The translations under genes and the position numbers were made by a program. Shown here in pieces: positions 25,976-38,100 of a stretch of DNA of 64,000 bases. Under the pieces are notes generated by a model. The model worked only from the letters and a program-made list of their open reading frames with translations, was not told where the DNA came from and ran no database searches. Position 1 is the first letter of the stretch; each line of letters starts with the position of its first letter. The stretch comes from Xestospongia bergquistia (Eukaryota > Porifera > Demospongiae > Haplosclerida > Petrosiidae): NCBI GenBank assembly GCA_963965975.1, contig OZ014414.1, positions 4,439,501 through 4,503,500 on the forward strand, written 5' to 3'.

Positions 25976-27250
25976 AAAGTAAACTGGTCTCTCTAAAGGA
26001 CTTTATGGAACTAACTAAATAAACAGCTATTAACAGTTTAGTAAGTTAGTTTGCATTAACGCTCTAAAGTCTTTAAGTTAAAGACTTTAGAAGGTTTAGA
26101 CTATTGAGAGAAGTTTATAAAGTAAACTGCTCAGTCTAAAGGACTTTATGGCACTAACTAAATAAACAGCTATTAACAGTTTAGTAAGTTATTTTGCATG
26201 AACGCTCTAAAGTCTTTAAGTTGAAGACTTTAGAAGGTTTAGACTATTGAGTGACGCTTATAAAGTAAACTGGTCTCTCTAAAGGACTTTATGGCAATAA
26301 CTAAATAAACAGCTATTAACAGTTTAGTAAGTTAGTTTGCATTAACGCTCTAAAGTCTTTAAGTTAAAGACTTTAGAAGGCTTAGACTATTGAGAGAAGT
26401 TTATAAAGTAAACTGCTCAGTCTAAAGGACTTTATGGCACTAACTAAATAAACAGCTATTAACAGTTTAGTAAGTTAGTTTGCATTAATGCTCTAAAGTC
26501 TTTAAGTTAAAAACTTTAGAAGGTTTAGACTATTGAGAGAAGTTTATAAAGTAAACTGCTCAGTCTAAAGGACTTTATGGCACTAACTAAATAAACAGCT
26601 ATTAACAGTTTAGTAAGTTAGTTTGCATTAACGCTCTAACGTCTTTAAGTTAAAGACTTTAGAAGGTTTAGACTATTGAGAGAAGTTTATAAAGTAAACT
26701 GCTCAGTCTAAAGGACTTTATGGCACTAACTAAATAAACAGCTATTAACAGTTTAGTAAGTTAGTTTGCATTAACGCTCTTAAGTCTTTAAGTTAAAGAC
26801 TTTAGAAGTTTTAGACTACTGAGAGAAGATTATAAAGTAAACTGCTCAGTCTAAAGGACTTTATGGCACTAACTAAATGAACAGCTATTAACAGTTTAGT
26901 AACTAAGTTTGCATTAACACTCTAAAGTCTTTAAGTTAAAGACTTTAGAAGGTCTAGACTATTGAGAGAAGTTCGTAAAGTAAACTGCTCAGTCTAAAGG
27001 ACTTTATGGCACTAACTAAATGAACTGCTATTAACAGTTTAGTAAGTAAGTTTGCGTTAACACTCTAAAGTCATTAAGTTAAAGACTTTAGAAGGTTTAG
27101 ACTATTGAGTGAATCTTACAAAATAAACTGCTCTGTCTAAAGGACTTTATGGCACTAACTAATTAAACAGCTATTAACAGTTTAGTAAGTTAGTTTGCAT
27201 TAACGCTCTAAAGTCTTTAAGTTAAAGACTTTAGAAGGTTTAGACTATTG
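25976..27250 (+). repeat. Nine-monomer block, copy 5
   Basis: It starts at AAAGTAAACTGGTCTCTC and has AGGTCTAG at 26950 (offset 974). Unlike copies 1 to 4, the first monomer reads GGAACTAAC rather than GGCAATAAC. It is followed by a single copy of the remaining 11-monomer unit, not three. Confidence 0.82.
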
Positions 27251-27374
27251 AGAGAATTTTATAAAGAAAACTGCTCAGTCTAAAGGACTCTATGGCACTA
27301 ACTAAATAAACAGCTATTAACAGTTTAGTAAGTTAGTTTGCATTAACGCTCTAAAGTCTTTAAGTTAAAGACTT

Positions 27375-30130
27375 TAGAAGGTTTAGACTACTGAGGGAAG
27401 TTTATAAAGTAAACTGCTCAGTCTAAAGGACTTTATGGCACTAACTAACTGAACAGCTACTAACAGTTTAGTAACTAAGTTTGCATTAACACTCTAAAGT
27501 CATTAAGTTAAAGACTTTAGAAGGTTTAGACTATTGAGTGAGTCTTACAAAATAAACTGCTTTGTCTAAAGGACTTTATGGCACTTACTAAATAAACAGC
27601 TATTAACAGTTTAGTAAGTTTGTTTGCATTAACGCTCTAAAGTCTTTAAGTTAAAGACTTTAGAAGGTTTAGACTATTGAGAGAAGTTTATAAAGTAAAC
27701 TACTCAGTCTAAAGGACTTTATGGCACTAGCTAAATAAACAGCTATTAACAGTTTAGTAAGTTAGTTTGCATTAACGCTCTAAAGTCTTTAAGTTAAAGA
27801 CTTTAGAAAGTGTAGACTATTGAGAGATGTTTATAAAGTAAACTGCTCAGTCTAAAGGACTTTATGGCACTAACTAAATAAAAAGCTATTAACAGTTTAG
27901 TAAGTTAGTTTACATTAACATTATAAAGTCTTTAAGTTAAAGACTTTAGAAGGTTTAGACTATTGAGCGAAGTTTATAAAGTAACCTGCTCAGTCTAAAG
28001 GACTTTATGGCATAACTAAATAAACAGCTATTAACGGTGTAGTAAGTTAGTTTGCATTAACGCTCTAAAGTCTTTAAGTTAAAGACTTTAGAAGGTTTAG
28101 ACTATTTAGAGAAGGTTATCAAGTAAACTGCTCAGTCTAAAGGACTTTATTGCACTAACCAATAAAGAGCTATTAACAGTTTTGTAAGTTATTTTGCTTT
28201 AACGCTCTAAAGTCAAGACTTTAGAAGGTTTAGACTATTGAGAAAAGTTTATCAAGTAAACTGCTCAGTCTAAAGGACTCTATGGCACTAATTAAACAAA
28301 CAGCCATTAACAGTTTAGTAAGTTAGTTTGCATTAACGCTCTAAAGTCTTTAAGTTAAAGACTTTAGAAGGTTTAGACTATTGAGAGAAGTTTATAAAGT
28401 AAACTGCTCAGTCTAAAGGACTTTATGGCACTAACTAAATGTGCAGCTATTAACAGTTTAGTAAGTAAGTTTCCATTAACACTCTAAAGTCATTAAGTTA
28501 AAGACTTTAGAAGGTTTAGACTATTGAGAGAATTTTATAAAGTAAACTGCTCAGTCTAAAGGACTTTATGGCACTAACTAAATAAACAGCTATTAACAGT
28601 TTAGTAAGTTAGTTTGCATTAACGCTCTAAAGTCTTTAAGTTAAAGACTTTATAAGGTTTAGACTATTGAGAGAAGTTTATAAAGTAAACTGCTCAGTCT
28701 AAAGGACTCTATGGCACTAACTAAATAAACAGCCATTAACAGTTTAGTAAGTTAGTTCGCATTACGCTCTAAAGTCTTTAAGTTGAAGACTTTAGAAGGT
28801 TTAGACTATTGTGAGATGTTTATAAACTAAACTGCTCAGTCTAAAGGACTTTATGGTACTAACTAAATGAACAGCTATGAACAGTTTAGAAAGTAAGTTT
28901 GCATTAACACTCTAAAGTCATTAAGTTAAAGACGTTAGAAGGTTTAGACTATTGAGTGACGCTTATAAAGAAAACTGGTCTCTCTAAACGACTTTATGGC
29001 ACTAACTAAATAAACAGCTATTAACAGTTTAGTAAGTTAGTTTGCATTAACGCTCTAAAGTCTTTAAGTTAAAGACTTTAGAAGGTTTAGACTATTGAGA
29101 GAAGTTTATAAAGTAAACTGCTCAGTCTAAAGGACTTTATGGCACTAATTAAATAAAGAGCTATTAACAGTTTAGTAAGTTAGTTTGCATTAACGCTCTA
29201 AAGTCTTTAAGTTAAAGACTTTAGAAGGTTTACACTATTGAGAGAAGTTTATAAAGTAAAGTGCTCAGTCTAAAGGACTCTATGGCACTAACTAAATAAA
29301 CAGCCATTAACAGTTTAGTAAGTTAGTTTGCATTAACGCTCTAAAGTCTTTAAGTTAAAGACTTTAGAAGGTTTAGACTATTGAGAGATGTTTATATAGT
29401 AAACTGCTCAGTCTAAAGGACTTTATGGTACTAACTAAATGAACAGCTATGAACAGTTTAGTAAGTAAGTTTGCATTAACACTCTAAAGTCATTAAGTTA
29501 AAGACGTTAGAAGGTTTAGACTATTGAGTGAATCTTACAAAATAAACTGCTCTGTCTAAAGGACTTCATGGCACTAACTAAATAAACAGCTATTAACAGT
29601 TTATTAAGTTAGTTTGCATTAACGCTCTAAAGTCTTTAAGTTAAAGACATTAAAAGGTTTAGACTATTGAGAGAAGTTTATAAAGTAAACTGCTCAGTCT
29701 AAAGGACTCTATGTCACTAACTAAATAAACAGCCATTAACAGTTTAGTAAGTTAGTTTGCATTAATGCTCTACAGTCTTTAAGTTAATGACTTTAGAAGG
29801 TTTAGACTATTGAGAGAACTTTATAAAGTAAACTGCTTAGTCTAAAGGACTTTATGGCACTAACGAAATGAACAGCTATTAACAGTTTAGTAAGTAAGTT
29901 TGCATTAATCCTCTAAAGTCATTAAGTTAAAGACTTTAGATGGTTTAGAGTATTGAGTTAATCTTACAAAATAAACTGCTCTGTCTGAAGGACTTTATGG
30001 CCTAACTAAATAAACAGCTACTAACAGTTTAGTAAGTTAGTTTGCATTAATGCTCTAAAGTCTTTAAGTTAAAGACTTTAGAAGGTTTAGACTATTGAGA
30101 GAAGTTTATAAAGTAAACTGCTCAGTCTAA
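27375..30130 (+). repeat. Duplicated satellite segment, left copy
   Basis: This segment matches 32350-35110 at an offset of about 4975 bp. Shared rare markers are ACTGAGGGAAG (27390/32364), AAATGTGCAG (28437/33411), ATGTTTATAAACTAAAC (28814/33790) and TATGGCCT (offset 4975). Similarity in variant order is lost after about 30.13 kb. Confidence 0.85.
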
Positions 30131-31994
30131 AGGACTTTATGGCACTAACTAAATAAACAGCTATTAACAGTTTAGTAAGTTAGTTTGCATTAACGCTCTA
30201 AAGTCTTTAAGTTAAGGACTTTAGAAGTTTTAGACTATTGAGAGAAGTTTATAAAGTAAACTGCTCAGTCTAAAGGACTTTATGGCACTAACTAAATAAA
30301 CAGCTATTAACAGTTTAGTAAGTTAGTTTGCATTAACGCTCTAAAGTCTTTAAGTTAAAGACTTTAGAAGGTTTAGACTATTGAGAGGAGTTTATAAAGT
30401 AAACTGCTCAGTCTAAAGGACTCTATGGCACTAACTAAATAAACAGCCATTAACAGTTTAGTAAGTTAGTTTGCATTAACGCTCTAAAGTCTTTAAGTTA
30501 AAGACTTTAGAAGGTTTAGACTATTGAGAGATGTTTATAAAGTAAACTGCTCAGTATAAAGGACTTTATGGCACTAACTAAATGAACAGCTATTAACAGT
30601 TTAGTAAGTAAGTTTGCATTGACACTCTAAAGTCATTAAGTTAAAGACTTTAGAAGGTTTACACTATTGAGTGAATCTTACAAAATAAACTGGTCTGTCT
30701 AAATGACTTTATGGCACTAACTAAATAAACAGCTATTAACAGTTTAGTAAGTTAGTTTGCATTAGTGCTCTAAAGTCTTTAAGTTAAAGACTTTAGAAGG
30801 TTTAGACTATTGAGAGAATTTTATAAAATAAAATGCTCAGTCTAAAGGACTTTATGCCACTAACTAAATAAACTGGTATTAACAGTTTAGTAAGGTAGTT
30901 TGCATTAACACTCTAAAGTCTTTAAGTTAAAGACTTTAGAAGTTTAGACTATTGAGAGAACTTTATAAAGTAAACTGCTCAATCTAAAGGACTTTATGGC
31001 ACTAACTAAATAAACAGCTATTAACAGTTTAGTAAGTTAGTTTGCATTAACGCTCTAAAGTCTTCATGTTAAAGACTTTAGAAGGTTTAGACTATTGAGA
31101 GCATTTTATAAAGTAAACTACTCAGTCTAAAGGACTTTATGGCACTAACTGAATAAACAGCTATTAACAGTTTAGTGAGTTAGTTTGCATTAACGCTCTA
31201 AAGTCTTAAGTTAAAGATATTAGAAGCTTTAGACTATTGAGAGAAGTTTATAAAGTAAACTGCTCAGTCTAAAGGACTTTATGGCACTTATTAAATAAAC
31301 AGATATTAACAGTTTAGTAAGTTAGTTCGCATTAACGCTCTAACGTCTTTAAGTTAAAGACTTTAGAAGGTTTAGACTCTTGAGAGTTTATAAAGTAAAC
31401 TGCTCAGTCTAAAGGACTTTATGGCACTAACTAAATAAACAGCTATTAACAGTTTAGTAAGTTAGTTTGCATTGACGCTCTAAAGTCTTTCAGTTAAAGA
31501 CATTAGAAGGTTTAGACTATTGAGAGAAGTTTATAAAGTAAACTGCTCAGACTAAAGGACTTTAAGGCACTAACTAAATAAACAGCTATTAACAGTTTAG
31601 TAAGTTAGTTTGCATTAACGCTCTAAAGTCTTTAAGCTAAAGACTTTAGATTGTTCAGACTATTGAGAGAAGTTTATAAAGTAAACTGCTCAGTCTAAAG
31701 GACTTTATGGCACTAACTAAATAAACAGCTATTAACAGTTTAGTAAGTTAGTTTGCATTAACGCTCTAAAGTCTTTAAGTTAAAGACTTTAGATTGTTTA
31801 GACTATTGAGAGAAGTTTATAAAGTAAACTGCTCAGTCTAAAGGACTTTATGGCACTAACTAAATAAACAGCTATTAACAGTTTAGTAAGTTAGTTTGCA
31901 TTAAAGCTCTAAAGTCTTTAAGTTAAACACTTTAGAAGGTTTAGACTATTGAGAGAAGTTTAAAATGTAAACTGCTCAGTCTAAAGGACTCTAT

Positions 31995-32041
31995 GGCACT
32001 AACTTACTAAACTGTTAATAGCTGTTCATTTAGTTAGTGCC
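31995..32041. repeat. Snap-back joint with 7-bp shared motif
   Basis: GGCACTAACT (31995-32004) is followed after 27 bases by AGTTAGTGCC (32032-32041). The forward monomer (GGCACTAACTAAAT) and reverse monomer (CAAACTAACTTACT) share ACTAACT at exactly this point, so the orientation change uses a 7-bp microhomology that is also the outer arm of monomer dyad 1. Confidence 0.92.
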
Positions 32042-32334
32042 ATAAAGTCCTTTAGACTGAGCAGTTTACTTTATGAACTACTCTCAATAGTCTAAACCTT
32101 CTAATGTCTTTAACTTAAAGACTTTAGAGCGTTAATGCAAACTAACTTACTAAACTGTTAATAGCTCTTTATTTAGTTAGTGCCATAGAGTCCTTTAGAC
32201 TGAGCAGTTTACATTTTAAACTTCTCTCAATAGTCTAAACCTTCTAAAGTGTTTAGCTTAAAGACTTTAGAGCGTTAATGCAAACTAACTTACTAAACTG
32301 TTAATAGCTGTTTATTTAGTTAGTGCCATAAAGT
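32005..32334 (-). repeat. Satellite, reverse island F
   Basis: About 2.3 monomers in reverse orientation. It returns to forward sense at 32334/32335, where GCCATAAAGT is joined to TAAGTTAAAGACTTTAG, that is, inside the central palindrome of a monomer. The forward DNA directly after it is the second copy of a segment of at least 2.7 kb, so island and duplication probably arose together. Confidence 0.93.
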
Positions 32335-32349
32335 TAAGTTAAAGACTTT

Positions 32350-35110
32350 AGAAGGTTTAGACTACTGAGGGAAGTTTATAAAGTAAACTGCTCAGTCTAA
32401 AGGACTTTATGGCACTAACTAACTGAACAGCTATTAACAGTTTAGTAACTAAGTTTGCATTAACACTCTAAAGTCATTAAGTTAAAGACTTTAGAAGGTT
32501 TAGACTATTGAGTGAGTCTTACAAAATAAACTGCTTTGTCTAAAGGACTTTATGGCACTAACTAAATAAACAGCTATTAACAGTTTAGTAAGTTTGTTTG
32601 CATTAACGCTCTAAAGTCTTTAAGTTAAAGACTTTAGAAGGTTTAGACTATTGAGAGAAGTTCATAAAGTAAACTGCTCAGTCTAAAGGACTTTATGGCA
32701 CTAGCTAAATAAACAGCTATTAACAGTTTTGTAAGTTAGTTTGCATTAACGCTCTAAAGTCTTTAAGTTAAAGACTTTAGAAAGTGTAGACTATTGAGAG
32801 AAGTTTATAAAGTAAACTGCTCAGTCTAAAGGACTTGATGGCACTAACTAAATAAAAAGCTATTAACAGTTGAGTAAGTTAGTTTACATTAACATTATAA
32901 AGTCTTTAAGTTAAAGACTTTAGAAGGTTTAGACTATTGAGCGAAGTTTATAAAGTAAACTGCTCAGTCTAAAGGACTTTATGGCATAACTAAATAAACA
33001 GCTATTAACGGTTTAGTAAGTTTGTTTGCATTAACGCTCTAAAGTCTTTAAGTTAAAGACTTTAGAAGGTTTAGACTATTTAGAGAAGGTTATCAAGTAA
33101 ACTGCTCAGTCTAAAGGACTTTATTGCACTAACCAATAAAGAGCTATTAACAGTTTTGTAAGTTATTTTGCTTTAACGCTCTAAAGTCAAGACTTTAGAA
33201 GGTTTAGACTATTGAGAGAAGTTTATCAAGTAAACTGCTAAGTCTAAAGGACTCTATGGCACTAATTAAACAAACAGCCATTAACAGTTTAGTAAGTTAG
33301 TTTGCATTAACGCTCTAAAGTCTTTAAGTTAAAGACTTTAGAAGGTTTAGACTATTGAGAGAAGTTTATAAAGTAAACTGCTCAGTCTAAAGGACTTTAT
33401 GGCACTAACTAAATGTGCAGCTATTAACAGTTTAGTAAGTAAGTTTCCATTAACACTCTAAAGTCATTAAGTTAAAGACTTTAGAAGGTTTAGACTATTG
33501 AGAGAATTTTATAAAGTAAACTGCTCAGTCTAAAGGACTTTATGGCACTAACTAAATAAACAGCTATTAACAGTTTAGTAAGTTAGTTTGCATTAACGCT
33601 CAAAAGTCTTTAAGTTAAAGACTTTATAAGGTTTAGACTATTGAGAGAAGTTTATAAAGTAAACTGCTCAGTCTAAAGGACTCTATGGCACTAACTAAAT
33701 AAACAGCCATTAACAGTTTAGTAAGTTAGTTTGCATTAACGCTCTAAAGTCTCTAAGTTAAAGACTTTAGAAGGTTTAGACTATTGAGAGATGTTTATAA
33801 ACTAAACTGCTCAGTCTAAAGCACTTTATGGCACTAACTAAATAAACAGCTATGAACAGTTTAGAAAGTAAGTTTGCATTAACACCCTAAAGTCATTAAG
33901 TTAAAGACGTTAGAAGGTTTAGAATATTGAGTGACGCTTATAAAGAAAACTGGTCTCAGTAAAGGACTTTATGGCACTAACTAAATAAACAGCTATTAAC
34001 AGTTTAGTAAGTTAGTTTGCATTAACGCTCTAAAGTCTTTAAGTTAAAGACTTTAGAAGGTTTAGACTATTGAGAGAAGTTTATAAAGTAAACTGCTCAG
34101 TCTAAAGGACTTTATGGCACTAACTAAATAAAGAGCTATTAACAGTTTAGTAAGTTAGTTTGCATTAACGCTCTAAAGTCTTTAAGTTAAAGACTTTAGA
34201 AGGTTTACACTATTGAGAGAAGTTTATAAAGTAAAGTGCTCAGTCTAAAGGACTCTATGGCACTAACTAAATAAACAGCCATTAACAGTTTAGTAAGTTA
34301 GTTTGCATTAACGCTCTAAAGTCTTTAAGTTAAAGACTTTAGAAGGTTTAGACTATTGAGAGATGTTTATAAAGTAAACTGCTGAGTCTAAAGGACTTTA
34401 TGTTACTAACTAAATGAACAGCTATGAACAGTTTTGTAAGTAAGTTTGCATTAACACTCTAAAGTCATTAAGTTAAAGACGTTAGAAGGTTTAGACTATT
34501 GAGTGAATCTTACAAAATAAACTGCTCTGTCTAAAGGACTTCATGGCACTAACTAAATAAACAGCTATTAACAGTTTAGTAAGTTAGTTTGCATTAACGC
34601 TCTAAAGTCTTTAAGTTAAAGACTTTAAAAGGTTTAGACTATTGAGAGAAGTTTATAAAGTAAACTGCTCAGTCTAAAGGACTCTATGTCACTAACTAAA
34701 TAAACAGCCATTAACAGTTTAGTAAGTTAGTTTGCATTAATGCTCTACAGTCTTTAAGTTAATGACTTTAGAAGGTTTAGACTATTGAGAGAACTTTATG
34801 AAGTAAACTGCTCAGTCTAAAGGACTTTATGGCACTAACTAAATGAATAGCTATTAAGAGTTTAGTAAGTAAGTTTGCATTAATCCTCTAAAGTCATTAA
34901 GTTCAAGACTTTAGATGGTTTAGAGTATTGAGTTAATCTTACAAAATAAACTGCTCTGTCTAAAGGACTTTATGGCCTCACTAAATAAACAGCTACTAAC
35001 AGTTTAGTAAGTTAGTTTGCATTAATGCTCTAAAGTCTTTAAGTTAAAGACTTTAGAAGGTTTAGACTATTGAGAGAAGTTTATAAAGTAAACTGCTCAG
35101 TCTAAAGGAC
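32350..35110 (+). repeat. Duplicated satellite segment, right copy
   Basis: Second copy of 27375-30130, starting immediately right of the reverse island 32005-32334. Same rare monomers in the same order. After about 35.1 kb it continues with the CTAACTAAACGGC class, which resembles 11.0-12.5 kb of block A rather than block E. Confidence 0.84.
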
Positions 35111-38100
35111 TTTATGGCACTAACTAACTAAACGGCTATTAACAGCTTAGTAAGTTAGTTTGCATTAACACTCTAAAGCCTTTAAGTTAAAGACTTTAGA
35201 AGTTTTAGACTATTGAGAGAACTTTATAAAGTAAACTGCTCAGTTTAAAGGACTTTATGGCACTAACTAAATAAACAGCTATTAACAGTTTAGTAAGTTA
35301 GTTTGCATTAACGCTATAAAGTCTTTAAGTTAAAGACTTTAGAAGGTTTAGACTATTGAGAGGAGTTTATAAAGTAAACTGCTCAGTCTAAAGGACTCTA
35401 TGGTACTAACTAAATAAACAGCCATTAACAGTTTAGTAAGTTAGTTTGCATTAACGCTCTAAAGTCTTTAAGTTAAATACTTTAGAAGGTTTAGACTATT
35501 GAGAGATGTTTATAAAGTAAACAGCTCAGTCTAAAGGACTTTATGGTACTAACTAAATGAACAGCTATGAACAGTTTAGTAAGTAAGTTTGAATGAACAC
35601 TCTAAAGTCATTAAGTTAAAGACGTTAGAAGGTTTAGACTATTGAGTGAATCTTACAAAATAAACTTCTCAGTCTAATGGACTTCATGGCACTAACTAAA
35701 TAAACAGCTATTAACAGTTTAGTAAGTTAGTTCGCTTTAACGCTCTAAAGTCTTTAAGTTAGAGACTTTAGAAGGTTTAGACTATTGAGAGAAGTTTATA
35801 AAGTAAACTGCTCAGTCTAAAGGACTCTATGTCACTAACTAAATAAACAGCCATTAACAGTTTAGTAAGTTAGTTTGCATTAACGCTCTAAAGTCTTTAA
35901 GTTAAAGACTTTAGAAGGTTTAGACTATTGAGAGATGTTTATAAAGTAAACTGCTCAGTCTAAAGGACTTTATGGTACTAACTAAATGAACAGCTATGAA
36001 CAGTTTAGTAAATAAGTTTGCATTAACCCTCTAAAGTCATTAAGTTAAAGACTTTAGAAGGTTTAGAGTATTGAGTTAATCTTACAAAATAAACTGCTCT
36101 GTCTAAAGGACTTTATGGCCTAACTAAATAAACAGCTACTAACGGTTTAGTAAGTTAGTTTGCATTAATGCTCTAAAGTCTTTAAGTTAAAGACTTTAGA
36201 AGGTTTAGGCTATTGAGAGAAGTTTATAAAGTAAACTGCTCAGTCTAAAGGACTTTATGGCACTAACTAAATAAACAGCTATTAACAGCTTAGTAAGTTA
36301 GTTTGCATTAACACTCTAAAGTCTTTAAATTAAAGACTTTAGAAGTTTTAGACTATTGAGAGAACTTTATAAAGTAAACTGCTCAGTCTAAAGGACTTTA
36401 TGGCACTAACTAAATAAACAGCTATTAACAGTTTAGTAAGTTAGTTTGCATTAACGCTCTAAAGTCTTTAAGTTAAAGAGTTTCGAAGGTTTAGACTATT
36501 GGGAGAATTTTATAAAGTAAACTGCTCAGTCTAAAGGACTTTATGGCACTAACTAAATGAACAGCTATTAACAGTTTAGTAAGTTAGTTTGCATTAACGC
36601 TCTAAAGTCTTTAAGTTAAAGACTTTAGAAGGTTTAGACTATTGAGAGGAGTTTATAAAGCAAACTGCTCAGTCTAAAGGACTCTATGGTACTAACTAAA
36701 TAAACAGCCATTAACAGTTTCGTAAGTTAGTTTGCATTAACGCTCTAAAGTTTTTAAGTTAAAGACTTTAAAAGGTTTAGACTATTGAGAGGAGTTTATA
36801 AAGTAAACTGCTCAGTCTAAAGGACTTTATGGCACTAACTAAATGAACAGCTATTAACAGTTTAGTAAGTAAGTTTGCATTGACACTCTAAAGTCATTAA
36901 GTTAAAGACTTTAGAAGGTTTAGACTATTGAGTGAATCTTACAAAATAAACTGGTCTGTCTAAAGGACTTTATGGCACTAACTAAATAAACAGCTATTAA
37001 CAGTTTAGTAAGTTAGTTTGCATTAGTGCTCTAAAGTCTTTAAGTTAAAGACTTTAGAAAGTTTAGACTATTGAGAGAATTTTATAAAATAAAATGCTCA
37101 GTCTAAAGGACTTTATGCCACTAACTAAATAAACAGGTATTAACAGTTTAGTAAGTTAGTTTGCATTAACACTCTAAAGTCTTTAAGTTAAAGACTTTAG
37201 AAGTTTAGACTATTGAGAGAACTTTATAAAGTAAACTGCTCAATCTAAAGGACTTTATGCCACTAACTAAATAAACAGCTATTAACAGTTTAGTAAGTTA
37301 GTTTGCATTAACGCTCTAAAGTCTTCATGTTAAAGACTTTAGAAGGTTTAGACTATTGAGAGCAGTTTATAAAGTAAACTGCTCAGTCTAAAGGACTTTA
37401 TGGCACTAAATAAATAAACAGCTATTAACAGTTTAGTAAGTTAGTTTGCATTAACGCTCTTAAGTCTTTAAGTTAAAGACTTTAGATTGTTTAGACTATT
37501 GAGAGAAGTTTATAAAGTAAACTGCTCAGTCTAAAGGACTTTATGGCACTAACTAAATAAACAGCTATTAACAGTTTAGTAAGTTAGTTTGCATTAACGC
37601 TCTAAAGTCTTTAAGTTAAACGCTTTAGAAGGTTTAGACTATTGAGAGATGTTTAAAATGTAAACTGCTCAGTCTAAAGGACTTTATGGCACTAACTAAA
37701 TAAACAGCTATTAACAGTTCAGTAAGTTAGTTTGCATTAACGCTCTAAAGTCTTTAAGTTAAAGACATTAGAAGGTTTAGACTATTGAGAGAAGTTCATA
37801 AAGTAAACTGCTCAGTCTAAAGGACTTTATGGCACTAACAAAATGAACAGCTATTAACAGTTTAGTAAGTAAGTTTGCATTGACACTCTAAAGTCATTAA
37901 GTTAAAGACTTTAGAAGGTTTAGACTATTGAGTGAATATTACAAAATAAACTGGTCTGTCTAAAGGACTTTATGGCACTAACTAAATAAACAGCTATTAA
38001 CAGTTTAGTAAGTTAGTTTGCATTAACGCTCTAAAGTCTTTAAGTTAAAGACTTTAAAAGGTTTAGACTATTGAGAGGAGTTTATAAAGTAAACTGCTCA

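Larger units (their letters stand above)
24412..32004 (+). repeat. Satellite, forward block E
   Basis: About 53 forward monomers. The order of variants parallels block A: the TATCAAGTAAACTG and GGAGCCGATGG monomers (25417), the nine-monomer block (25976), one copy of the 11-monomer material up to about 28.2 kb, then the ATGTTTATAAACTAAAC class (28814), which in block A lies at 9683. No coding sequence seen. Confidence 0.95.
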
